Source: Geodermatophilaceae bacterium
GTDB lineage: Bacteria > Actinomycetota > Actinomycetes > Mycobacteriales > Geodermatophilaceae
Direction of reading: 5' to 3'
Assembly: GCA_013814015.1 (NCBI GenBank)
Contig: JACCQS010000301.1
Location: 1 to 6,972, forward strand
DNA length: 6,972 nucleotides
A model generated the notes under the pieces. That model made no database searches, was not told the origin of the DNA, and saw only the letters and a list, made by a program, of their open reading frames with translations. A program made the position numbers and the translations under genes. Positions 1 through 5,187 of this stretch are shown here, one piece after another. The first letter of the stretch is position 1. Every line of letters starts with the position of its first letter.

Positions 1-315
1 CTTCGACCGCGGCGCCGCCGCCGAGGTCGTGTCCTGACGCCAGACATGCCCGCATCCGGGGCACCGATAGCGGCGCACCCGGACCTGCAGGACCGTCGGC
101 CGCCAGCCGAACGGAACATGGGCCAGCCCACGGAGCACCGTGTCGCGGAGCACGCCCCGACAGCCGCACGCGTGACACCACTCGTCCGGCTCCAGGACAC
201 GGCAAGCCAGCACCGTGAGGTCATCACCGACCTCCTGCCCGGTCACCGACAGACCAAGACGATCCAGCAGGCAGAAACTGTCGAGATCAGGGCAGGAGAC
301 AGTAGCGTGAGGCAT
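1..315 (-). CDS. ISL3-family transposase, N-terminal 105 residues (runs off window)
   Basis: Only the first 105 codons are present; the frame is open at base 1, so the catalytic DDE domain lies outside. The ATG at 315 opens a protein beginning MPHATVSCPDLDSF. The fragment carries the zinc-ribbon of ISL3 transposases: C-x2-C (WCHACGC, residues about 47-52) and C-x2-C (YRCPGCGHVWRQD, residues about 84-96), separated by the typical LRGLAHVPFGWRPTVLQVRVRRY stretch (given here as its overall pattern: RGLAHVPFG then RVRRYRCPGCGHVW). The zinc ribbon binds the element's terminal repeats, and the full protein catalyses cut-and-paste transposition. No frameshift or stop is seen in this part, so the copy may be intact. 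No ordinary Shine-Dalgarno stands free in front of the ATG: the nearest purine run lies inside a hairpin that ends at the start codon. Confidence 0.9.
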   Translation of the reverse strand, partial: MPHATVSCPDLDSFCLLDRLGLSVTGQEVGDDLTVLACRVLEPDEWCHACGCRGVLRDTVLRGLAHVPFGWRPTVLQVRVRRYRCPGCGHVWRQDTTSAAAPRSK

Positions 316-370
316 GTCGAGGTCTTCCCGATGGACGGCGTGAGAACCCCCATCATCGGAAGACCTCGAC
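316..370 (-). promoter_or_regulatory. Hairpin abutting the transposase start codon
   Basis: GTCGAGGTCTTCC at 316-328 is perfectly complementary to GGAAGACCTCGAC at 358-370, with a shorter inner pairing GATGG/CCATC (330-334 and 350-354). In the minus-strand transcript the 3' arm ends at the base just before the AUG at 315 and includes the only purine-rich (GGGAAG) stretch that could serve as ribosome binding site. The structure is seen directly. That it damps transposase translation from read-through transcripts is inferred by analogy with IS10 and IS50. Confidence 0.6.
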
Positions 371-390
371 CCCTACCCGGTGACCGACGC

Positions 391-425
391 GCCCAACCCC
401 ACTACACCCTCAACTGCGAAGAGCC
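391..425. repeat. Terminal inverted repeat of the ISL3 element (one end)
   Basis: On the minus strand the end starts GGCTCTTCGCAG and continues into a G/T-rich run (TTGAGGGTGTAGTGGGG). GGCTCTTC-type ends are typical of ISL3-family elements. The matching repeat is outside the window, so the inner limit is approximate. Confidence 0.6.
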
Positions 426-707
426 GGTTCCAGGCTGCCTTGGCGAAAGATTGTTCCGTGGTTCATCATGCGGTTCGTCCTGGCCGTGGGTATCAGCTCG
501 CTGGGCGTCATTCCCGACGCTGCCCAGGACGCCACAGGAGTGCTTGCTCGAGTGATGATCACGGTGGCGCTGACTGCCATCGGGCTTTCGGCCCAATTCT
601 CGGCGATGCGGCGGACCGGTCTGCGGCCGCTGCTTTTCGGTGGGCTGCTCTGGATTACGGTGGCTGTCTCCAGCCTGCTTCTGCAGGCGTTGTTCGGCCA
701 ACTCTGA
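426..707 (+). pseudogene. C-terminal fragment of YeiH/UPF0324-type transporter, disrupted by the IS
   Basis: From 426 the frame reads GSRLPWRKIVPWF and continues through an internal ATG (468) to a TGA at 705-707, about 93 codons. The segment PWF-x(7)-VLAVGISSLGVIP, followed by ITVALTAIGLSAQFSAMRRTGLRPLLFGGLLW (quoted in part: ALTAIGLSAQ, RRTGLRPLLFG), matches the last two or three membrane helices of YeiH-type putative sulfate exporters, which are usually about 330-350 residues with about ten helices. Homology begins exactly where the insertion sequence ends, and no start or ribosome site precedes it, so this is the 3' remnant of an interrupted gene. The 5' part should lie beyond the IS. Family assignment is good; the substrate in this organism is unknown. 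Confidence 0.75.
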
Positions 708-744
708 GCCGCAGTGCCCGGCCCGGTTAGCAGGAGCCAGGTCT

Positions 745-1116
745 TCACACGTCGAACAACGGCCGAAGGTCATCGAGACGGTCATAGAGGTGCCAGACAT
801 AGGCTGACGAACCCTTCTCGCGGTGCGGGTGTAGGTCAGCCAGTGCCGGGTCGCATCGATAGCTGTCGAAGGCAGCCTTCGATTCCCATTCCACGAGGAT
901 CAACACACGCCGGGGCTCGACGTCACCGGTGACGCTTTCGCGAAATCGCCCGAGCGCCACCACCCGACCCCCATGGGCGGCGACTTCACCGGCCGACCGA
1001 CGGGAGTAGGCCAAGTACTCCGCACGGTCTGCCACGTCGAATAGGTTCAACGCGTATACACGTGTTTCGTCCTTCTCACTCACCGGCAACCTTTCAACCT
1101 CATCTGTGCTGTTCAT
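745..1116 (-). CDS. DUF1330 family protein
   Basis: A 123-residue cytosolic protein with the ferredoxin-like alpha/beta fold of the dimeric DUF1330 group. Visible hallmarks are YALNLFDVADRAEYLAYSR near the N-terminus, HGGRVVALGRF in the middle and VLILVEWESKAAFDSYR followed by DPALADLHPHRE. The ending, YVWHLYDRLDDLRPLF, looks complete. The family has no settled biochemical role; members are small stress- or catabolism-associated proteins. The ATG at 1116 is preferred, with a modest CAGG six bases upstream; a TTG at 1161 would add 15 residues but lacks a clear ribosome site. It lies 71 bases downstream of the sucrase/ferredoxin-like gene on the same strand and could be co-transcribed, though the gap is large enough for independent expression. 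It runs convergently to the transporter remnant, 37 bases away. Confidence 0.8.
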   Translation of the reverse strand: MNSTDEVERLPVSEKDETRVYALNLFDVADRAEYLAYSRRSAGEVAAHGGRVVALGRFRESVTGDVEPRRVLILVEWESKAAFDSYRCDPALADLHPHREKGSSAYVWHLYDRLDDLRPLFDV

Positions 1117-1187
1117 TATCAGCCTGATCGCAACCCCTTCTGAGCACAAGGAGATGGCCAACCTCCCGCAAATCTGTCAGCCCAGGC

Positions 1188-2141
1188 TCAGCCGCCGCGG
1201 AGTTCGCGCAAGCTGTTCAGCTCCAACGATCTGGATGCGGCCGGATGGCTGGCCGAACAAGTCAGCCGGTTCAGCGATGTGCCATGTGTCGCGCTCACTT
1301 CGAGAACGAACTCGGCGCCGTCGGCATGGGCCAGTCGGGCAATCCAGCGGGAAAGGTCGACCTGTTGCAGATCAAGTGAAACCACGGCGCCGATCCGGAA
1401 CTCGCCCAAGTATTCCCGCAGATAGTGCTCCGCAGCCTGCGTCGGCACAGCCTGGCTGCTCGCGCCGCGATAGTAGGCCGGCTCGATCTGACCGGCCGAG
1501 TGTGCGGTGATCACCCGTAGAGCAGAATCCCCGTCCAAGCCGCCGTAGTAGTGACCGCCCGGAAGGATGACCACGTTGGCTGCGAACCTGTCTCCGCCGA
1601 CATGCGATGTCTCCCAAGTGCTTTCCGGATACCTTCTGGCCAGTGCCGAATAGGCCGGACGACCGAACAGCGCACAGCACGCGTCATGCCGGGCATGGGT
1701 ACACACCAAGAAAATGGGGTCGAGGCTGGGGCTGCCCTCCGCGCCATCCAACGACAGGGCGAGGAGTTCGGCGTCCTTGCAGTACTCGCCCCACCAACTG
1801 GTCGGCGTCGGCGCACCCGAGTCGACGTAGGCCCAGCGGCGCGGTCGGTCGGCATGGGTGCGATCCGGCGGCCGGCGGATGACCTGGATCCGGACGCCCT
1901 GCTCCAGGGTCATCTCCAGCAACCCGACGGCGACGTCGCCTCCCAGCAGTGATTGGCGTAGCGCATGCCGACCCCACGCACCGGGTTGTTCCACCAACAG
2001 CCAGCGGGTAGCGGGTGCGGCTGTGGCGATCAGTGGATCCGCACGGCGCCGGGCCGATGGAGCGCAACGATCCGGATCGACTCTGGGGACCGGCCGGCGG
2101 GGCGCAGCGCTGGAGATCGGAGCGGCGGCTTCCAGGGGCAT
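1188..2141 (-). CDS. Sucrase/ferredoxin-like [2Fe-2S] protein (Suc_Fer/Apd1-Aim32 family)
   Basis: 317 residues. Family features in order: RCAPSARRRADPLIATAAPA (25-44), WLLVEQPGAWG (47-57), CTHARHDACCALFGRP (147-162), SHVGGDRFAANVVILPGGHYYG (179-200, quoted as pattern SHVGGDRFAANV and GGHYYG), and a C-terminal domain of the family. These proteins have a thioredoxin-like fold. The yeast relatives Apd1 and Aim32 bind a [2Fe-2S] cluster through two Cys and two His. Here C147, C155, C156 and H180 are candidate ligands; the position four after H180, a His in the yeast proteins as I recall them, is Asp184. The name is historical: no sucrase activity is expected, and a redox role is likely. The ATG at 2141 overlaps the TGA of the upstream JmjC gene (TGATG), which fixes the start and implies translational coupling. 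No signal peptide or membrane helix is visible, so it should be cytosolic. Confidence 0.88.
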   Translation of the reverse strand: MPLEAAAPISSAAPRRPVPRVDPDRCAPSARRRADPLIATAAPATRWLLVEQPGAWGRHALRQSLLGGDVAVGLLEMTLEQGVRIQVIRRPPDRTHADRPRRWAYVDSGAPTPTSWWGEYCKDAELLALSLDGAEGSPSLDPIFLVCTHARHDACCALFGRPAYSALARRYPESTWETSHVGGDRFAANVVILPGGHYYGGLDGDSALRVITAHSAGQIEPAYYRGASSQAVPTQAAEHYLREYLGEFRIGAVVSLDLQQVDLSRWIARLAHADGAEFVLEVSATHGTSLNRLTCSASHPAASRSLELNSLRELRGG

Positions 2142-3325
2142 CAGACCAGAACCACGACGCCGGCGCGGAGCAACCGACGCCCCAGGTCGAGGGCAGCCTC
2201 GGGGTCGAGGGCGATGTCGCCCAGCCGCACGCTATGACCGGCCTGGAGGGCCTCGAGCGTCGAGGCTGTGCCGACGTCGAGGTCCAGGACATGGGTGGCG
2301 GTCTCGACTCGTATCCCTTCTCGGGACGTGCGCCAGTGCAGATCCAGATAGGGACGAAGGGCGATCACGCTCTGATCATCCAACGCCATCAGCGCCACGG
2401 CCGTCCGGATCGGCGAAATAGGCGCCGGGCGGGTCTGCGCCCAGACCTGGCGGCGCAGCCGATCTCCGGGTGCAGTGATGTCTGCATGCTCGAGCCAGCT
2501 GCCCAGAGCGACGATGGTGGCGCGTATCTCGTCGGCGACGACGGCTCCCTCGGGATCGGTCAGATCCGTTCCGAGCGGAATACTCGTCCTGAGGTTCGGG
2601 TCGGACGCGGCTTCGGCCAGCAGGGCCTCGGCGATCGCGAACCGCGTCACCGCGTGCACGCCGACCGTCAGATGGGCGCTGACCCCATCCAGCGCCTGGG
2701 CGCCGTGGACGTAGCCACGCGGCAGGTACAACGCGTCTCCGGGTTCGAGCACCGTATCGATCAGCGGAGGCTGGCTGCTGGCCTGCTCGACGGCTGCTTT
2801 GCGATCGGTCCACGGCTGACCACGCAACGGATCAGCCAGCACCGGCGGATGGATCTGCCACCGCTTGGTACCGCAAACCTGAAGGACGAAGACGTCGTGC
2901 ACGTCGTAGTGGTGTGCGAAACCCTGCGAGCTCCGCGGGGTGAGATATGCGTTGACCTGTACGGGATGAGCGATCTCCGCTCGCAGGGCTGCGGCGAAGT
3001 CGATCAGCGGCGGCCAGAGTCGGTGCAGACCCTGCAGGACGAGGGTGTTGCCGTCGGCGAAGAGATCGAGAATCTTGTCATCGGCCAGTTGATCGCCGAC
3101 CTCGGCGCCGGAGCCCCCCCCGCGGGTGAAGCTGGTGGCAGGTCGGATCACACCACCCTTGGCCACGCGTAGGAACGGCGTGCGTACCCCTCGCCGGGAG
3201 AGCAGTTCGTCGACCGCATCGAGGTCGAGCAGGTCGGTGAAGTCCTGAGGAAGCGTGTCGGCCCGCGACAACAGTGGCTGCCGCGACCAGTATTCGTCGG
3301 CGAAGCTGTCTGGATCAATGTTCAC
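2141..3325 (-). CDS. JmjC/cupin-4 protein, ribosomal-oxygenase-like Fe(II)/2-oxoglutarate hydroxylase
   Basis: 394 residues of the cupin_4/JmjC family (YcfD/RoxA, MINA53 and NO66 relatives), which hydroxylate Arg or His side chains of ribosomal proteins using Fe(II), O2 and 2-oxoglutarate. The iron triad is visible: HxD at H139 and D141 (HHYDVHDVFVLQV) and the distal H207 in LYLPRGYVHGAQ. K154/R155 in CGTKRWQIH lies where the family has basic residues near the co-substrate. The N-terminus (DPDSFADEYWSRQPLL) and the helical plus winged-helix C-terminal half (from about residue 230) also fit. The GTG at 3325 is the first usable start in the frame, but no Shine-Dalgarno precedes it, and the family-like string PALRRC lies just upstream in frame, so the true N-terminus is uncertain. 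It is placed 59 bases after an Asp/Gly/Ala repeat peptide gene and overlaps the next gene by one base. The substrate could be a ribosomal protein or the neighbouring peptide. Confidence 0.88.
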   Translation of the reverse strand: MNIDPDSFADEYWSRQPLLSRADTLPQDFTDLLDLDAVDELLSRRGVRTPFLRVAKGGVIRPATSFTRGGGSGAEVGDQLADDKILDLFADGNTLVLQGLHRLWPPLIDFAAALRAEIAHPVQVNAYLTPRSSQGFAHHYDVHDVFVLQVCGTKRWQIHPPVLADPLRGQPWTDRKAAVEQASSQPPLIDTVLEPGDALYLPRGYVHGAQALDGVSAHLTVGVHAVTRFAIAEALLAEAASDPNLRTSIPLGTDLTDPEGAVVADEIRATIVALGSWLEHADITAPGDRLRRQVWAQTRPAPISPIRTAVALMALDDQSVIALRPYLDLHWRTSREGIRVETATHVLDLDVGTASTLEALQAGHSVRLGDIALDPEAALDLGRRLLRAGVVVLV

Positions 3326-3336
3326 GCAACGGCGCA

Positions 3337-3365
3337 GGGCCGGAAAGCCATTGGCTTCCCGGCCC
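3337..3365 (-). terminator. Terminator-like hairpin between the peptide gene and the JmjC gene
   Basis: GGGCCGGGAAGCC and GGCTTTCCGGCCC on the minus strand form a 13-bp stem with a 3-nt loop (AAT). The single imperfect pair is G-U in minus-strand RNA but A-C in plus-strand RNA, which favours action on minus-strand transcripts. There is no U-tract, as is common for actinobacterial hairpin terminators. It lies 19 bases after the peptide stop codon and 11 bases before the GTG of the JmjC gene, so it may be a full terminator, a partial one that lets some transcription through, or an mRNA 3'-end stabiliser. Confidence 0.6.
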
Positions 3366-3384
3366 CGCGACTCAGTGCTGGAAA

Positions 3385-3621
3385 TCAGGCGCTGCCGTCC
3401 GCTCCGCCATCGGCTCCGCCGTCCGCTCCGCCATCGGCTCCGCCGTCCTGTGTTCCGGGGGTCCCGGACGCTCCGCCGTCGGCCGGGCCTTGACCTGCGC
3501 CTCCGTCCGCGCCACCGTCGGCACCACCATCAGCACCGCCGTCCTGCTCGCCGGGGGTTCCCGACGCTCCGCCGTCTGCCGGACCTTCCGTACCGGGGCC
3601 TGTCTCGTCCGTAGTGGTCAT
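3385..3621 (-). CDS. Small acidic Asp/Gly/Ala repeat protein (78 aa), unknown function
   Basis: No function is recognised. Similar D-G-G-A-rich small proteins occur in actinobacteria, sometimes under uninformative names. The 78 residues use only M, T, D, E, G, P, A, S and Q: 12 Asp and 3 Glu against no Lys, Arg or His, hence net charge about -15. There is no Cys, aromatic, Leu, Ile or Val, so it cannot fold with a normal hydrophobic core. After a short leader (MTTTDETGPGTE) come two copies of a 32-residue unit (residues 13-44 and 45 to the end), each GPADGGASGTPG-x-QDGGA followed by three or four DGGA steps; the protein ends DGSA. The ATG at 3621 is chosen over an upstream in-frame ATG at 3708 because GGGAGG (3631-3626) lies four bases before it and the extra upstream residues (Arg-rich) are unlike the rest. 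First gene of a minus-strand run with the JmjC oxygenase and the Suc_Fer protein. A disordered metal-binding protein or a modified-peptide precursor are both possible. Confidence 0.82.
   Translation of the reverse strand: MTTTDETGPGTEGPADGGASGTPGEQDGGADGGADGGADGGAGQGPADGGASGTPGTQDGGADGGADGGADGGADGSA
3388..3585 (-). repeat. Two tandem 32-residue (96-nt) repeat units within the small acidic protein
   Basis: Unit A spans 3585-3490 and unit B 3489-3388 (B has a slightly different, two-residue-longer end). They are nearly identical as protein but differ at many synonymous sites: A uses GGT, GGC, GGA and GCT, GCC, GCG, GCA in mixed order, while B is uniform GGC-GGA/GCC-GCG. Within unit B, 3401-3424 and 3425-3448 are identical 24-bp tandem copies starting GCTCCGCCATCGG on the plus strand, pointing to recent slippage or duplication there. 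Confidence 0.85.
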
Positions 3622-3634
3622 GTTGCCTCCCAAT

Positions 3635-3681
3635 GCTCGTACCCGGGATCGATACGAGCGACTGCGACGCAGGTCGTATCG
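3635..3681 (-). promoter_or_regulatory. Overlapping inverted repeats in front of the acidic peptide gene
   Basis: Three related segments are present. TCGTATCG (3674-3681) pairs perfectly with CGATACGA (3650-3657). The overlapping TACGAGC (3653-3659) pairs perfectly with GCTCGTA (3635-3641). A smaller palindrome CTGCGACGCAG (3662-3672) sits between. The two stems cannot form together, because both need 3653-3657. The proximal stem ends three bases before the GGGAGG ribosome site. This could be a set of operator half-sites or a switchable leader structure. No convincing -35/-10 pair was found for this gene. Confidence 0.5.
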
Positions 3682-3793
3682 GGCAGTTCGATCGAGCTGC
3701 CACCGCAAGGTCTACTCCCCCTGGGCCACTCACGCGCGTCCGGGGCTGGCACGTCTTCCGATGCCGTCGAAACGCCAGCTAGCATGAGCTCTG

Positions 3794-3809
3794 TCGTACA
3801 CATGTTCGA
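3794..3809. promoter_or_regulatory. LexA (SOS) box upstream of dinB
   Basis: TCGTACACATGTTCGA matches the actinobacterial/mycobacterial SOS operator TCGAAC-N4-GTTCGA at 11 of 12 fixed positions, and the flanking G (3793) and C (3810) extend the palindrome. It ends 64 bases before the dinB GTG and 34 bases before the proposed -10, so a bound LexA dimer would cover or border the -35 zone. It lies in a divergent region, so an effect on the minus-strand peptide gene (ATG 185 bases away at 3621) is possible but unsupported. Confidence 0.75.
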
Positions 3810-3835
3810 CAAATCTGACGGTGTGAGCGCTTCGG

Positions 3836-3866
3836 TTGACAGCTAGGGTGAGGCACACGGAAGGGA
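3836..3866 (+). promoter_or_regulatory. Probable dinB promoter -10 and ribosome binding site
   Basis: TAGGGT at 3844-3849 fits the TAnnnT -10 pattern common in high-GC actinobacteria. TTGACA at 3836-3841 is present but too close to be its -35, so the -35 is weak or is a non-standard sequence near 3821-3826. GGAAGGGA at 3859-3866, seven bases before GTG 3874, is a good Shine-Dalgarno and fixes the dinB start. The promoter call is tentative; the ribosome site is firm. Confidence 0.5.
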
Positions 3867-3873
3867 CCACCAC

Positions 3874-5100
3874 GTGATCGGTTCCGCGGCCGGAGAAACC
3901 GGCATCCTGCATGTCGACATGGACGCATTCTTCGCCAGTGTCGAGGTCCGCAAACGACCTGAACTCAGCGGTCTCCCGGTCATCGTCGGCGGGGCCGGCA
4001 ACCGGGGCGTCGTCACGTCGGCGACCTATGAGGCCCGCCGCTATGGCGTGCGCAGTGCGATGCCGATGTCCCGCGCCCGACGGCTGTGCCCCAAAGCGGT
4101 CATCGTTCCCGGCAACATGGACGACTACGTCGAGGTGTCTCGGGCGATCATGGCGCTGTTCGCGATGGTCACGCCGTTGGTCGAGCCGCTGTCTCTCGAT
4201 GAGGCCTTCCTCGACGTCCGCGGTGCCGGGCGCCGGCTCGGCGATCCAGTGATGATCGGTCAATGGCTGCGGGCGCGGGTCGCCGACGAGCAGGGAATCA
4301 CCTGCTCGGTCGGGGTCGCGGCCTCGAAGTTCGTCGCCAAACTCGCCTCCACGCGCGCCAAACCCGACGGGTTGCTCCGCGTGGCGCCTGGGGAGGTGAT
4401 GGACTTCCTGCACCCGTTGCCGGTCGCAGCGCTGTGGGGAGTCGGCGCCAAGACCGAGGAGCAGTTGACCCGATTGGGATTGCGTACGGTCGGAGACATC
4501 GCGAACACTCCGCGGGCCACCCTGGTCCGGGCGCTGGGGGATGCCTCCGGGGCTCATCTGTACGAGTTGTCCTGGGGGCGCGACCCGCGGCACGTCGTTC
4601 CGAACGAGCCCGATCGCTCCACTGGCGCTGAGGAAACTTTCGATTCCGACGTGGACGACCCGGTGATCATCCATCGCGAGTTGTTGCGACTGTCCGAACG
4701 TACGGCCGGCAGCCTGCGGGCTGGAGGACATGTGGCCCGAACGGTGACCATCAAGGTGCGCTTCGCCGACTTCAAGACCATCACGCGGTCCAAGACTCTG
4801 CGGGAGGCCACTGACGTGGGTCACGACATCTATCAGTTGGCTTGCGATCTGTTCGACGGGCTGGGCCTGGATCGGGCCCGGATCAGGCTCGTCGGCGTAC
4901 GCGCGGAAGGGTTGCGTCCGGCTGCGCAGGCACCTCAACAGATGCAGATCGGCGCGCCCGAACGCGGTTGGCGGGAGGCTGAAGTGGCCGCCGATGCGGC
5001 CGCCGTGCGGTTCGGTCGGGGTGCGGTACGCCCGGCTGCGTTGGTCCGCCGACAACATCCGGGCGTGCCGAAAGGAACCGAACAGCCTCGCCAGACGTAG
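3874..5100 (+). CDS. dinB: DNA polymerase IV (DinB, Y-family translesion polymerase)
   Basis: 408 residues, normal for the family. It copies past damaged template bases without proofreading. The palm carries the metal-binding residues D15 (HVDMDAFFASVE, 13-24) and D109/E110 (SLDEAFLDV, 107-115). F20 is at the steric-gate position that excludes ribonucleotides, and YEARRYGVRSAMP (52-64) is the usual fingers motif. The helix-hairpin-helix thumb is at about 188-210 (WGVGAKTEEQLTRLGLRTVGDIA, pattern WGVGAKTEEQL). The little finger runs to about 345 (VTIKVRFADFKTITRS). Near the C-terminus QQMQIG (355-360) takes the place of the QLxLF-type beta-clamp peptide and looks weak. The GTG start is supported by GGAAGGGA seven bases upstream and by family length. 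The upstream LexA box predicts SOS induction. DUF3040 follows 87 bases downstream. Confidence 0.97.
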   Translation: MIGSAAGETGILHVDMDAFFASVEVRKRPELSGLPVIVGGAGNRGVVTSATYEARRYGVRSAMPMSRARRLCPKAVIVPGNMDDYVEVSRAIMALFAMVTPLVEPLSLDEAFLDVRGAGRRLGDPVMIGQWLRARVADEQGITCSVGVAASKFVAKLASTRAKPDGLLRVAPGEVMDFLHPLPVAALWGVGAKTEEQLTRLGLRTVGDIANTPRATLVRALGDASGAHLYELSWGRDPRHVVPNEPDRSTGAEETFDSDVDDPVIIHRELLRLSERTAGSLRAGGHVARTVTIKVRFADFKTITRSKTLREATDVGHDIYQLACDLFDGLGLDRARIRLVGVRAEGLRPAAQAPQQMQIGAPERGWREAEVAADAAAVRFGRGAVRPAALVRRQHPGVPKGTEQPRQT

Positions 5101-5126
5101 ATCGGGGTAGGGATCCGCCTTTCGCC

Positions 5127-5154
5127 TTGACCCCAGGGCTCGTATCCTTATCGA
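5127..5154 (+). promoter_or_regulatory. Possible promoter of the DUF3040 gene
   Basis: TTGACC at 5127-5132 with TATCGA at 5149-5154 after a 16-base spacer is the best -35/-10 candidate in the dinB-DUF3040 gap; a start point near 5161 would give a leader of about 27 bases. The -10 is a weak match. If real, DUF3040 is transcribed independently of the SOS-controlled dinB. Confidence 0.35.
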
Positions 5155-5187
5155 TAGTTGAGACGCAGATCTGCCAGGGAGGCTGAC

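Larger units (their letters stand above)
1..425 (-). mobile_element. ISL3-family insertion sequence, partial (one end)
   Basis: Runs off the left edge of the window. It consists of the N-terminal part of an ISL3-type transposase, a non-coding leader with a strong hairpin, and a terminal repeat whose outer end reads GGCTCTTCGCAG on the minus strand. That end is taken as base 425 because the reading frame of a broken transporter gene resumes at 426. ISL3 elements usually make 8-bp target duplications, so 426-433 (GGTTCCAG) is the expected duplicated site; its partner lies outside the window. The family is recognised with confidence; the exact end to within a few bases is inferred. Confidence 0.85.

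Noticed and set aside
46..555. 169-residue open frame on the plus strand across the IS end
   Set aside because: It is antisense to the ISL3 transposase and then crosses the IS boundary in the wrong frame for the transporter remnant, so it cannot be an old gene.
2015..3172. 385-residue open frame on the plus strand
   Set aside because: It is antisense to the JmjC and Suc_Fer genes. No recognisable motif; the Arg/Gly/Gln-rich composition is typical of a shadow frame.
3401..3448. Short direct repeats suggestive of a CRISPR or other array
   Set aside because: The 24-bp copies are directly adjacent with no spacers and encode in-frame DGGA repeats, so they are coding tandem repeats.
3388..3585. 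RTX-type calcium-binding repeats
   Set aside because: The unit is D-G-G-A with a four-residue period, not the nine-residue GGxGxDxUx pattern, and lacks the required hydrophobic residues.
3622..3708. N-terminal extension of the acidic peptide from ATG 3708
   Set aside because: It would add 29 Arg-rich residues unlike the rest of the protein, overlap the inverted repeats, and ignore the strong GGGAGG just before ATG 3621.
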